Shown piece by piece: positions 1 to 7,633 of a DNA stretch of 18,588 nucleotides. The notes under the pieces are model-generated. The model was not told where the DNA came from. It ran no database searches and worked only from the letters and a program-made list of their open reading frames with translations. The stretch covers positions 53,465 through 72,052 of the forward strand of contig DPJB01000012.1 of the NCBI GenBank assembly GCA_003543245.1. Reading direction: 5' to 3'. Position 1 is the first letter of the stretch. Each line of letters begins with the position of its first letter. A program made the position numbers and the translations under genes. This stretch comes from Moraxellaceae bacterium (GTDB lineage: Bacteria; Pseudomonadota; Gammaproteobacteria; Pseudomonadales; Moraxellaceae).

Positions 1-939
1 GGCAAGCAGGAGGCGGAAATCGCCCGGGCGCTGGAGGTGGGTATTGCCTGCTTCAACGTCGAGTCCGAGGCCGAGCTGGATCGCATCAATGCGGTGGCCG
101 TGCGCATGGGCAAGCTGGCACCGGTCTCGCTGCGCGTGAACCCGGATGTGGATGCGCAGACGCATCCCTACATTTCCACCGGCCTCAAGGAAAACAAGTT
201 CGGCATCGATATCGACGCGGCCGTGGATGTCTACCTGCGCGCCAGTCGCCAGCCCGGCCTGCGCATCGTCGGCATCGACTGCCATATCGGCTCCCAGCTC
301 ACCTCGGTGACGCCGTTTGTGGATGCACTGAAGCGCGTGCTGGCCATGATTGATACGCTGGCGGCCCGTGGCATCGTCATCGAGCATCTGGATATCGGTG
401 GTGGTCTGGGCGTGCGTTACCGCGAGGAGACGCCGCCGGAGCCGCGTGACTATGCGCAGGCCCTGCTGCCCCTGCTGGAGGGTCGCCGCCTCACGGTGTT
501 CATGGAGCCGGGCCGTGCCATTGCAGCCAATGCCGGGGTGCTGCTGACGACGGTGGAGTTTCTCAAGCCGACCGAGCACAAGAGCTTTGCCATCATTGAT
601 GCCGCGATGAACGACCTGATCCGGCCGTCGCTCTATGGCGCCTGGATGGACATCGTGGCCGTTACCCCCCGTAACGACGACACCCCCGAGCGCAGTTATG
701 ACGTGGTCGGTCCGGTCTGCGAGACCGGTGATTTTCTGGGCAAGGACCGTGCCCTCAAGATCATGGCCGGTGATGTGCTGGCAGTGAAGTCGGCGGGTGC
801 CTACGGGTTTGTCATGAGCTCCAACTACAACACCCGCGGTCGTGCGGCCGAGGTAATGGTGGATGGTGACCGGGCCTTTGTGGTGCGTCGCCGCGAGACG
901 GTGGCCGAGCTGTTTGCTCTGGAGTCCCTGCTGCCCTGA
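1..939 (+). CDS. lysA: Diaminopimelate decarboxylase, 3' part (5' end outside window)
   Basis: LysA is a PLP enzyme that decarboxylates meso-diaminopimelate to L-lysine in the cytoplasm. The reading frame is open from base 1, and the first codons (GKQEAEIARALEVG) continue the family's N-terminal barrel, so the gene starts upstream of the window. The Schiff-base lysine lies outside. Visible family motifs include HIGSQL, DIGGGLGVRY (glycine-rich phosphate loop), EPGRAIAANAG, the CETGD active-site cysteine segment and SAGAYGFVMSSNYN near the C terminus. An internal ATG-like start at 37 is not the real start. A terminator follows about 50 bases downstream, which separates lysA from dapF even though both serve the same pathway. 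Assignment is secure. Confidence 0.96.
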   Translation, partial: GKQEAEIARALEVGIACFNVESEAELDRINAVAVRMGKLAPVSLRVNPDVDAQTHPYISTGLKENKFGIDIDAAVDVYLRASRQPGLRIVGIDCHIGSQLTSVTPFVDALKRVLAMIDTLAARGIVIEHLDIGGGLGVRYREETPPEPRDYAQALLPLLEGRRLTVFMEPGRAIAANAGVLLTTVEFLKPTEHKSFAIIDAAMNDLIRPSLYGAWMDIVAVTPRNDDTPERSYDVVGPVCETGDFLGKDRALKIMAGDVLAVKSAGAYGFVMSSNYNTRGRAAEVMVDGDRAFVVRRRETVAELFALESLLP

Positions 940-987
940 AGGGAGCGTGTTTGCGGGGTGGCCTAGCCCCCCTTAAACCGGCAGAAT

Positions 988-1010
988 AGCCCGCAAGTGC
1001 GGGCTTTTTT
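988..1010 (+). terminator. Rho-independent terminator after lysA
   Basis: A perfect 7-bp stem AGCCCGC/GCGGGCT with an AAGT loop is followed directly by a run of T. It sits 49 bases after the lysA stop and should uncouple lysA from the dapF operon. Confidence 0.9.
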
Positions 1011-1082
1011 GTGCGCGTCCCTCTCTCTTCTCTCTTTCGGGGGTGGGGCGGCCGGGCCTGCTTAATGGATTGGGAGTCCGCA

Positions 1083-1976
1083 ATGCGTCTGGAATTTACC
1101 AAGATGCACGGCCTCGGCAACGATTTCATGGTGATTGATCTGGTCAGCCAGCGGGTGCGGCTGACGCCGGAACTGATCCGCCAGCTTGCCGATCGTCATT
1201 TCGGCGTGGGGTTTGACCAGCTGCTCATTGTCGAGCCGCCTGGTCGTCCCGATGTCGATTTCTGTTATCGCATCTTCAATGCCGATGGATCGGAAGTGTC
1301 GCAGTGCGGCAATGGCGCGCGCTGCTTTGCGCGGTTTGTGCGCGAGCGCCGGCTGACCCGCAAGGATGTCTTGCGCGTGGAAACGGCCAGTGGTGTGATC
1401 GAACTTCGTATCGATGATCTGGGCTGGGTGACGGTCAACATGGGCGCGCCAAGGTTTGCGCCGGACCAGATTCCGTTTGTGGCGGACAGTGAGGCGCTGG
1501 TCTATCCGGTCAGCGTCAACGGTCAGTCGGTTGAGCTGTCGACCGTGAGCATGGGCAATCCGCACGCGGTAGTGCAGGTGGCGAATGTCGATACGGCACC
1601 GGTGGCAACCCTGGGGCCGGCACTCGAATCGCATGCGCGCTTTCCCGAGCGTGTAAATGTCGGCTTCATGCAGGTGGTGGACCGGCATCACATCCGGCTG
1701 CGCGTATTCGAGCGTGGCACGGGCGAGACACTGGCATGCGGCACGGGTGCCTGTGCGGCGGCGGTGGCCGGTATCCGCCTTGGTCTGCTGGCGTCGCCGG
1801 TGAACGTGGCGCTGCCGGGCGGTGAGCTGGAGATACACTGGAATGGTGGTACCGAGCCGGTGATCATGATCGGCCCGACCGCTCGTGTGTATGATGGTGT
1901 AATGCGGTTGCCGGATGCGGCCCCTGCAGAACACCAGAGTGGCAGCAGGCATAACAAGAAGAAGGACAAGCGATGA
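1083..1976 (+). CDS. dapF: Diaminopimelate epimerase
   Basis: DapF interconverts LL- and meso-diaminopimelate, feeding both lysine and peptidoglycan synthesis. The ATG at 1083 is chosen because GGGAG lies at a good distance upstream and the protein then begins MRLEFTKMHGLGNDF, the family's exact N terminus. An upstream in-frame GTG at 1011 and an ATG at 1065 are less likely. The two active-site cysteines are Cys75 (in SQCGNGARC) and Cys219 (in ACGTGAC). The protein is 297 residues, about 20 longer than the usual ~275, because of a basic tail ending HNKKKDKR. The upstream leader has a 21-base pyrimidine tract at 1018-1038. The stop codon overlaps the next gene's start (ATGA), which implies translational coupling. 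Confidence 0.97.
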   Translation: MRLEFTKMHGLGNDFMVIDLVSQRVRLTPELIRQLADRHFGVGFDQLLIVEPPGRPDVDFCYRIFNADGSEVSQCGNGARCFARFVRERRLTRKDVLRVETASGVIELRIDDLGWVTVNMGAPRFAPDQIPFVADSEALVYPVSVNGQSVELSTVSMGNPHAVVQVANVDTAPVATLGPALESHARFPERVNVGFMQVVDRHHIRLRVFERGTGETLACGTGACAAAVAGIRLGLLASPVNVALPGGELEIHWNGGTEPVIMIGPTARVYDGVMRLPDAAPAEHQSGSRHNKKKDKR

Positions 1977-2662
1977 GCAGTGAATTGCCTGACGCAGAAC
2001 AGGTGGCCGCCTATCTTCGGGCGCACAAGGATTTTTTTGTCGATCACGAGGCTCTGCTGGCCGACATCACGATTCCGCACGAAACCGGCAAGGCGGTGTC
2101 GCTGGTTGAGCGCCAGGTGGTGGTGCTGCGTGAGCGCAACATCGAGTTGCGTGAGCGTCTGACGCGGCTGCTCGATGTGGCGCGCGAGAACGACATGCTG
2201 TTCGAGAAAATGCGCGGCCTGATTCTGGCATTGCTGGAAACCCGCACGGTGGCGCAACTGGCCGTGGTGCTGGAACGTGAATTGCGCCAGCGTTTCGGTT
2301 CCGAATATGTGAGCTTCCTGCTGTTTGATGTGAGTGGTGCCACCGGTGCCGCACAATCCATTCCGCTGCAGGCGGCGCAGGAAAAGATTCCGTCGCTGGC
2401 CAAGGGGCGTCATGCAGTTTCCGGTCAGCTGCGCAAGGACGAGCTGCAGTTTCTCTTCGGGCACGAAGGCGAGCTGGTGAAGTCCTGTGCAGTGGTGCCC
2501 GTTCAGCACGAACGTCCGCTTGGCCTGCTGGCGATCGGTTCATCCAGTGCCGAGCACTTCAAGAGCTCGATGGATACCTTGTTCATTTCTTTTGTCGGCG
2601 ACGTGCTGGCGCGTGTGCTGCTCCCCCTGCTGGGTGCGGATGCGGCGCGGCAGTCTGCCTGA
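1973..2662 (+). CDS. DUF484 family protein (YigA-like)
   Basis: This 229-residue cytoplasmic protein belongs to the DUF484 family, whose biochemical function is not established. The N terminus (VAAYLRAHKDFFVDHEALLADITIPH) is the family signature. A helical, probably coiled-coil segment follows at about residues 45-75 (rich in Leu, Arg and Glu), then a GAF-like domain (about 80-220) ending in an SFVGDVLARVL helix. It overlaps dapF by four bases and ends nine bases before xerC. The order dapF, DUF484, xerC, HAD is conserved in E. coli (dapF-yigA-xerC-yigB) and pseudomonads, which supports the call. Family membership is clear; a role should not be assumed from the neighbours. Confidence 0.9.
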   Translation: MSSELPDAEQVAAYLRAHKDFFVDHEALLADITIPHETGKAVSLVERQVVVLRERNIELRERLTRLLDVARENDMLFEKMRGLILALLETRTVAQLAVVLERELRQRFGSEYVSFLLFDVSGATGAAQSIPLQAAQEKIPSLAKGRHAVSGQLRKDELQFLFGHEGELVKSCAVVPVQHERPLGLLAIGSSSAEHFKSSMDTLFISFVGDVLARVLLPLLGADAARQSA

Positions 2663-2670
2663 GCACCCGC

Positions 2671-3597
2671 ATGACCAGTGCGTTGGAGACACGCATCGAG
2701 GATTTCCTCGCCGTGCTCTCTAGTCAGCGCGGCCTCTCTGCCAATACAGTGCTTGCCTATCGTCGCGACCTGCTCAAGGTGGCAGCCTTCATTGAGGGCT
2801 GCGGCCTGAGCGAGTGGCGCAGCCTTGACCAGTTTCTGCTCGAAGAGTTCATTGCCCGGGTCAGCGAACAGGGGCTGGATATCCGCAGCCAGCAACGCCT
2901 GCTCTCCAGTCTGCGCAGTTTTTATGACTGGCTGGCAGAGCGGGGCGAGGCGGCATTCAATCCGGCACGCAGCCTGCGCCTGAAGACACACAAACGTGAA
3001 TTGCCGCGTGTGCTTGATGTTGATCTGGTGCAGCAGTTACTGGATGCGCCAGCGCCGGAGGACGAGCCGGAAAAGTCACTGTGGCGGCGTGATCGCACGA
3101 TGATGGAGTTGTTTTATTCGTCGGGCTTGCGTTTGTCCGAGTTGTCGAATGCGATGCTGACGGCACTGGATTTGTCGAGTGGCCACATCACGGTGACTGG
3201 CAAGGGCAACAAGACACGCCGCGTACCGGTTGGCCGCAAGGCGCGCGAGGCGCTGCGGGACTGGCTGGTGTTGCGCGAGCAGTGGTGCACGGATAAAAGC
3301 GGGGACCTGATTTTCATTACGCCAAAGGGGGCGCGCTTTGGTGAGCGGGCGATCCAGTTGCGTCTTGCCCATCAGGCAAGACGTGCCGGTCTGCCGCAAC
3401 ACGTGCATCCGCACATGCTGCGTCACTCGTTTGCTTCGCATCTGCTGGAGTCGTCGCAGGACTTGCGTGCCGTTCAGGAATTGCTGGGGCATGCCGACAT
3501 CAGCACGACACAAATATACACGCATCTCGATTACCAGCACCTTGCAACGGTTTACGACAAGGCGCATCCGCGTTCACGCAAGAACGATGACAAGTGA
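2671..3597 (+). CDS. xerC: Site-specific tyrosine recombinase XerC
   Basis: XerC acts with XerD and FtsK at dif to resolve chromosome dimers. The 308-residue protein has the N-terminal SAM-like core-binding domain (about 1-100) and a C-terminal catalytic domain. The full catalytic set is present: Arg154 (SGLRLSE), Lys178 (GKGNKTR), His248 and Arg251 (HPHMLRHSF), His274 (LGHADIS) and nucleophile Tyr283 (TQIYTHLD). The position between a DUF484 gene and a yigB-like gene identifies it as XerC rather than XerD or a phage integrase. No att site or cargo is visible. Confidence 0.96.
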   Translation: MTSALETRIEDFLAVLSSQRGLSANTVLAYRRDLLKVAAFIEGCGLSEWRSLDQFLLEEFIARVSEQGLDIRSQQRLLSSLRSFYDWLAERGEAAFNPARSLRLKTHKRELPRVLDVDLVQQLLDAPAPEDEPEKSLWRRDRTMMELFYSSGLRLSELSNAMLTALDLSSGHITVTGKGNKTRRVPVGRKAREALRDWLVLREQWCTDKSGDLIFITPKGARFGERAIQLRLAHQARRAGLPQHVHPHMLRHSFASHLLESSQDLRAVQELLGHADISTTQIYTHLDYQHLATVYDKAHPRSRKNDDK

Positions 3598-3608
3598 AAG
3601 ACACCAGG

Positions 3609-3632
3609 CATGGCAAGTAACATGGCAAGTAA
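3609..3632 (+). repeat. 12-bp tandem duplication across the yigB start codon
   Basis: The 12-mer CATGGCAAGTAA occurs twice head to tail (3609-3620 and 3621-3632). Each copy carries an in-frame ATG, so the encoded protein begins MASNMASK and has two possible starts. This looks like a small slippage duplication. Confidence 0.9.
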
Positions 3633-4338
3633 AAAAGACATCAGGCTCATCACCTTTGATCTGGACAATACGCTGTGGGATGTGGAGCCGATTGTTGCCC
3701 GCGCAGAGAAAACCATGCGCGACTGGATTCGTGCCGAGCATCCCGGGTTTGTGGCGCGGTTTGATTTTCGCGAGTTCTCGCGGCTGCGCCATGCCGTCGT
3801 GACGGAGCGGCATGACATTGCGCATGACCTCACCGCATTGCGCACGGAAGTGCTGCGGCGCGCTTTTGTGGAGGGCGGCTATACGGCATCGGAGGCAGAG
3901 GTGGCGGCGGTTAACGCCTTCGACGTGTTTTATGCCGGGCGCAACACCGTGGAATATTTTCCAGGTGCGCTGGAGGCACTGACAGTGCTCGGCAGGGATT
4001 TCCGGCTTTGCGCGCTCAGCAACGGGAATGCCGACATCCAGCGCGTTGGTCTGGGGCATCTCTTCAGTGGCCATTTTTCGGCTGCCAGTGTCGGCGCCGC
4101 CAAGCCGGACCCGCGCATCTATCTGGCAGCGCTTGCCGCCTCCGGTGTCACGCCGGCACAGGCCATTCATGTTGGCGATCATCCCGAGCAGGACATTGCC
4201 GCCGCTGCCGGCGTGGGCATGCGCACGGTCTGGGTGAACTTTACCGATCAGGTGTGGCCGGATCTGCCGCCAGCCGACGCCGAAATCACTGGCTTTGATG
4301 AACTGGTGCCGGTCATCCGCCGTCTGGCCGGCGTCTGA
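3610..4338 (+). CDS. yigB: HAD-superfamily hydrolase, YigB-like
   Basis: A 242-residue HAD phosphatase. In E. coli YigB is one of several phosphatases able to act on FMN and the riboflavin precursor 5-amino-6-(5-phosphoribitylamino)uracil. Motif I is FDLDNTLWD with Asp17 (nucleophile) and Asp19. Motif II is the ALSNGN segment, motif III the lysine in AAKPDPRIY, and motif IV the aspartates in HVGDHPEQDIAAAAGVG. A helical cap follows motif I. The start is ambiguous because a 12-bp duplication puts ATGs at 3610 and 3622; neither has a strong Shine-Dalgarno. It follows xerC by 12 bases and closes the dapF operon. Substrate is inferred from family and synteny only. Confidence 0.88.
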   Translation: MASNMASKKDIRLITFDLDNTLWDVEPIVARAEKTMRDWIRAEHPGFVARFDFREFSRLRHAVVTERHDIAHDLTALRTEVLRRAFVEGGYTASEAEVAAVNAFDVFYAGRNTVEYFPGALEALTVLGRDFRLCALSNGNADIQRVGLGHLFSGHFSAASVGAAKPDPRIYLAALAASGVTPAQAIHVGDHPEQDIAAAAGVGMRTVWVNFTDQVWPDLPPADAEITGFDELVPVIRRLAGV

Positions 4339-4423
4339 GCCGGCGGGCCGTCTCGGGCGGTCAGCACGCCTGTCCTGTGCGGGCATGGTAATTTCTGGCG
4401 CCCTCCCTTAAGCTCTCTGCGGT

Positions 4424-4443
4424 TCGCGACCGGCTGGTCGCGA
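4424..4443 (+). promoter_or_regulatory. Perfect inverted repeat upstream of the SDR-led module
   Basis: TCGCGACC and GGTCGCGA flank a GGCT spacer, giving a perfect 8-4-8 palindrome ending 31 bases before the SDR start codon. No T run follows, so it is not an intrinsic terminator. The geometry fits an operator for a dimeric repressor such as a TetR-type protein, or a 5' leader hairpin. Function is inferred. Confidence 0.45.
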
Positions 4444-4474
4444 CAGTATTCCAATGCCTGCAGTGGAGAACCCC

Positions 4475-5248
4475 ATGTCCCTTCCTTCCTTTCGTCTGGA
4501 TGGGCGCCGTGCCCTTGTGACCGGCGCATCCAGTGGCCTGGGCCAGCACTTTGCCGAGACCCTGGCCAGGGCCGGTGCCGAGGTGGTGCTGGCGGCTCGC
4601 CGCACCGACCGTATCCAGGCAGAGGTCGAGCGCCTGCAGGCAGCCGGCCTCAAGGCACATTGCGTTGCGATGGATGTCACCAGTGCAACATCCGTCCGCG
4701 AGGCGCTGGCAGCAGCCGAGGCGCTGAGCGGCGGCGTCATCGACATCCTGGTCAACAATGCCGGGGTGTCCGGCAACAGCTTCTTCCTCAGCCTGGAAGA
4801 GGAAGAATGGGATTTCGTGGTCGACACCAACCTCAAGGGTCCCTATCTGGTCGCCCGTGAAATGGCGAAGCGGCTGGTGGCGGCAAAGCAGCCGGGCAAC
4901 ATCATCAACATCGCGTCCATCCTCGGCTTCCGCGTGGCGGCCGTGCTGGCACCCTATTGCGCCTCCAAGGCCGGGGTGATCCACCTCACCAAGGCCATGG
5001 CGCTGGAACTGGCCCGTTACGGCATCCGCGTCAATGCGATTGCACCGGGCTACATCGAGACGGAAATCAATGCCGGCTATTTCGATACCGAGCCGGGACT
5101 GAAAATGATTGCGCGCATTCCCATGCGCCGTCTGGGCGACCGCACGGATCTGGACGGCCCGCTGCTGCTGCTTGCGTCGGAGGCCGGTCGTTACATGACC
5201 GGCTCGGTCATCGAAGTGGATGGCGGGCATCTCTGTTCAACCCTTTAA
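4475..5248 (+). CDS. SDR-family NAD(P)-dependent oxidoreductase (possibly LvaD-like)
   Basis: A classical short-chain dehydrogenase/reductase of 257 residues. The start at 4475 is preferred over an in-frame ATG at 4454 because GGAG lies at 4465-4468, six bases upstream. The Rossmann motif TGASSGLG is at 16-23, NNAG is present, and the catalytic triad is Ser148, Tyr161 and Lys165 (YCASK). IAPGYIETEIN and the C-terminal VIEVDGG are typical. The family alone resembles FabG-type 3-oxoacyl reductases. Its position at the head of an ACAD, kinase and DUF6285 set suggests the role described for LvaD in Pseudomonas putida, reduction of a 4-oxoacyl-CoA to the 4-hydroxyacyl-CoA. That role is inference; the SDR assignment is secure. 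Confidence 0.85.
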   Translation: MSLPSFRLDGRRALVTGASSGLGQHFAETLARAGAEVVLAARRTDRIQAEVERLQAAGLKAHCVAMDVTSATSVREALAAAEALSGGVIDILVNNAGVSGNSFFLSLEEEEWDFVVDTNLKGPYLVAREMAKRLVAAKQPGNIINIASILGFRVAAVLAPYCASKAGVIHLTKAMALELARYGIRVNAIAPGYIETEINAGYFDTEPGLKMIARIPMRRLGDRTDLDGPLLLLASEAGRYMTGSVIEVDGGHLCSTL

Positions 5249-5249
5249 A

Positions 5250-5277
5250 AACGGCGCCGTCTCCCGGAGACGACGTT
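5250..5277 (+). other. Hairpin in the SDR-ACAD intergenic gap
   Basis: CGTCTC (5258-5263) pairs with GAGACG (5267-5272) around a CCG loop, with further imperfect AACG/CGTT flanking pairing. It follows the SDR stop by one base. There is no T run, so read-through into the ACAD gene is expected; it may be an mRNA processing or stability element. Confidence 0.4.
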
Positions 5278-5341
5278 AACGGATGACCTGTGGCGTCTCG
5301 CCGGGTTTTCCAGAAGTTTTCAATCATTGCTGGAGTCACTG

Positions 5342-6541
5342 ATGGATTTTTCCCTGTCGCCGGAAATCGAGGATTACCGTCTGCGCGTGCGCGCCTTTGT
5401 CGAAAAGCACGTGCTGCCACTGGAAGCACAGCCAGCGGCGTTTGATGAGCATGAAAACATTCGAGAGGATGTGGTGGCACAGGTACGGGCACTGGCAAAA
5501 GCCGAAGGTCTGTGGGCATTCCAGATGCCAAAGGAGCGCGGTGGCCAGGGCATCGGTGTGGTTGGCATGGCGGCCTGCTATGAAGAGGCGGCACGCTCGC
5601 CGTTCGGGCCGGTGATGTTCAATGCGGCACCGCCGGATGACGGCAACATGATCCTGCTGGAAAAGGTGCTGAAGACAGAGGCGCTCAAGCAGCGCTGGCT
5701 GCAGCCGATTATTGACGGCAAGGTGCGTTCTGCCTTTGCCATGACAGAGCCAAAGGGTTGCGGCTCTGATCCGTCGCTCACCTATACCAAAGCAGAAAAG
5801 AAAGGTGACAAATGGATCATCACCGGCCGCAAGTGGTTCATCACTGGCGCCGAGGGTGCGCAGCATTTCATTCTGATCGCACGCACATCCGACGACGAGC
5901 GCAAGGGGCTTACGGCCTTCCTGTTTGATGCCAGTCAGCCTGGCTGGCGCATCGAGCGCCGCATTCCCATCATGGGTCCGGAAGAACATGGTGGTCATTG
6001 CGAAATTGTGTTCGATGGTCTGGAAATTCCGGATGAATGCCGTTTGCTGAACGTGGGTGACGGTCTCAAGGTCACACAGATCCGTCTGGGTACCGCACGT
6101 CTTACGCATTGCATGCGCTGGCTGGGGCTGAGCAAGCGCTGCCTGGAAGAGGCGGGTGGCTATGTGTCACAGCGCATGAGTTTTGGCGAGACGCTGGCGC
6201 AACATGAAGGCGTGCAGTGGATGCTGGGCGATGCCGCCAAGGATATTCACATCGGCCGCCTGCTCACCATGAATGCGGCGTGGAAGCTGGATCAGGGTGA
6301 TTTTGCCCGGACCGATATTTCCATTGCCAAGATTCATGTGGCAGATGCCCTGCACAAGGCCGCAGATACCGCCATCCAGTTGCTGGGCGCGCGTGGCTAT
6401 TCAAAAGACACGATTGTCGAATGGATCTATCGCTATGCCCGCCAGGCGCGTCTGGTGGATGGCGCCAGTGAAATCCACAAGATGGTGTTATCGCGTGCCT
6501 ATCTCGATGATGGTCAGGATTTTTTCCGCTGGGGCATCTGA
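5342..6541 (+). CDS. Acyl-CoA dehydrogenase family protein (ACAD11/LvaC-like)
   Basis: A 399-residue flavoprotein of the acyl-CoA dehydrogenase fold. The start at 5342 (MDFSLSPEIEDYRLRV) has GGAG ten bases upstream; a TTG at 5327 is discarded. Visible landmarks are the N-terminal helical domain, the flavin/substrate segment FAMTEPKGCGSDPS, the WFITGAEGA beta-domain and the C-terminal helices with QLLGARGYSKDTIVEWIYRYAR. Near the C terminus the sequence reads RLVDGASEIH: an aspartate (Asp373) stands where medium-chain enzymes have the catalytic glutamate of the YEGT motif. That variant recalls ACAD10/11-type proteins. Next to an APH-type kinase and a DUF6285 protein, an LvaC-like role in converting 4-phosphoacyl-CoA to enoyl-CoA is inferred. 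Confidence 0.86.
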   Translation: MDFSLSPEIEDYRLRVRAFVEKHVLPLEAQPAAFDEHENIREDVVAQVRALAKAEGLWAFQMPKERGGQGIGVVGMAACYEEAARSPFGPVMFNAAPPDDGNMILLEKVLKTEALKQRWLQPIIDGKVRSAFAMTEPKGCGSDPSLTYTKAEKKGDKWIITGRKWFITGAEGAQHFILIARTSDDERKGLTAFLFDASQPGWRIERRIPIMGPEEHGGHCEIVFDGLEIPDECRLLNVGDGLKVTQIRLGTARLTHCMRWLGLSKRCLEEAGGYVSQRMSFGETLAQHEGVQWMLGDAAKDIHIGRLLTMNAAWKLDQGDFARTDISIAKIHVADALHKAADTAIQLLGARGYSKDTIVEWIYRYARQARLVDGASEIHKMVLSRAYLDDGQDFFRWGI

Positions 6542-6616
6542 GCGGATCGTGAATCATGTGCAGAATGTCCTGGAGTGCCGGGCAGTCTCTACCGGAAGAG
6601 TGAGTGGAAAATCCTG

Positions 6617-7633
6617 ATGCAGAGTGAACAACGGCAGGCGGTTGAAAAGTTCCTGACAGGGAAGACGGGCGCAGCATCGGTCTGCATTGATGAGGCTCGC
6701 CTGTTGTCAGGTGGTGCCATTCAGGAAAACTGGTTGTTGCGCGTAAGCCTGCAGGGCGGAACACAGGCCGGGGTACTGGAATGCGTGTTGCGCAGTGATG
6801 CGCCATCCGGTGTGGCGGTATCGCATTCGCGTGCCGAAGAGTTTGCCCTGCTGAAAGCGGCATTTGCTGCCGGCGTGACTGTGCCGGAGCCTCTCTGGCT
6901 GGGCGACAGGTCGGTGTTCGGTCGTGATTTTTTTGTCATGCGCAAGGCGGCCGGTACCGCGGCCGGATTCCGCCTGGTCAAGGATATGACGCTGGGCGGT
7001 GATCGCGAGCAGCTGGTGCAACGCATTGGCGCGGAAATGGCAAAGCTGCATGCCATTCGGCCACCGCGTGCTGATCTGGCGTTTCTGAAACTGCCGGAGC
7101 GTTCGCCAGCCCTGCAGGGTGTGCATGAGTTCAGACTTTTTCTGGATGGCCACCACACGGCGTTTCCTGCGCTGGAATGGGGGATTCGCTGGCTGGAAAA
7201 AAATGCACCCGTCACGGAAAAACTGGTGCTGGCACATCGTGACTGGCGTACCGGAAATTATATGGTTGATGAGCATGGCCTGACGGCAGTGCTCGACTGG
7301 GAGTTTGCGGCCTGGTCCGATCCGCTGGAGGACATTGGCTGGTTTTGTGCGCGCTGCTGGCGGTTTGGGAGGCTGGAAAACGAGGCAGGTGGTATCGGCT
7401 CGCGTGATGCTCTTTATCGGGGTTATGAAGCAGTCAGTGGCAAGCCGCTTGATCGTGCCGCCGTATTTTTCTGGGAGGTCTATGCGCATGTGCGCTGGGC
7501 CATTATTGCGCTGCAGCAGGGTGAGCGCCATGTCTCCGGTCAGGAGCCATCGCTGGAGCTGGCACTGACGGCGCACATTGTGCCGGAACTTGAACTGGAA
7601 ATCCTCAATATGACGGGGTGCAAACATGCGTGA
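6617..7633 (+). CDS. APH-fold phosphotransferase (LvaA/ACAD11-kinase-like)
   Basis: A 338-residue aminoglycoside-phosphotransferase/choline-kinase fold protein. The ATG at 6617 has GGAAA six bases upstream and is preferred over a GTG at 6575. The N lobe has a glycine-containing ATP loop (LLSGGAIQENW). The catalytic loop is HRDWRTGN with Asp209 and Asn214, and the metal motif is LDWEFAAWSDP with Asp227, followed by LEDIGWFCARCWRFG. These loops are of the kind found in the subfamily adjacent or fused to acyl-CoA dehydrogenases, which phosphorylates the 4-hydroxyl of 4-hydroxyacyl-CoAs, rather than in antibiotic-resistance enzymes. It overlaps the next gene by eight bases, so the two are very likely translationally coupled. 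Drug resistance is an unlikely alternative. Confidence 0.85.
   Translation: MQSEQRQAVEKFLTGKTGAASVCIDEARLLSGGAIQENWLLRVSLQGGTQAGVLECVLRSDAPSGVAVSHSRAEEFALLKAAFAAGVTVPEPLWLGDRSVFGRDFFVMRKAAGTAAGFRLVKDMTLGGDREQLVQRIGAEMAKLHAIRPPRADLAFLKLPERSPALQGVHEFRLFLDGHHTAFPALEWGIRWLEKNAPVTEKLVLAHRDWRTGNYMVDEHGLTAVLDWEFAAWSDPLEDIGWFCARCWRFGRLENEAGGIGSRDALYRGYEAVSGKPLDRAAVFFWEVYAHVRWAIIALQQGERHVSGQEPSLELALTAHIVPELELEILNMTGCKHA

Noticed and set aside
1062..1952. Long open frame on the minus strand across dapF
   Set aside because: It lies antisense to a certain gene, has His/Arg-rich composition typical of shadow frames in GC-rich DNA, and no family motif.
2671..3597. Phage or island integrase
   Set aside because: The protein is XerC by motif and by conserved dapF-DUF484-xerC-yigB order, with no tRNA, att repeat or cargo.
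4328..4345. GCCGGC-N6-GCCGGC repeat around the yigB stop as a terminator
   Set aside because: The stem is only six bases, each arm is itself palindromic, and no T run follows.
6617..7633. Aminoglycoside resistance kinase
   Set aside because: The catalytic loops and the setting between an acyl-CoA dehydrogenase and a DUF6285-like gene fit the acyl-CoA-linked kinase subfamily, and no other resistance or mobility gene is near.
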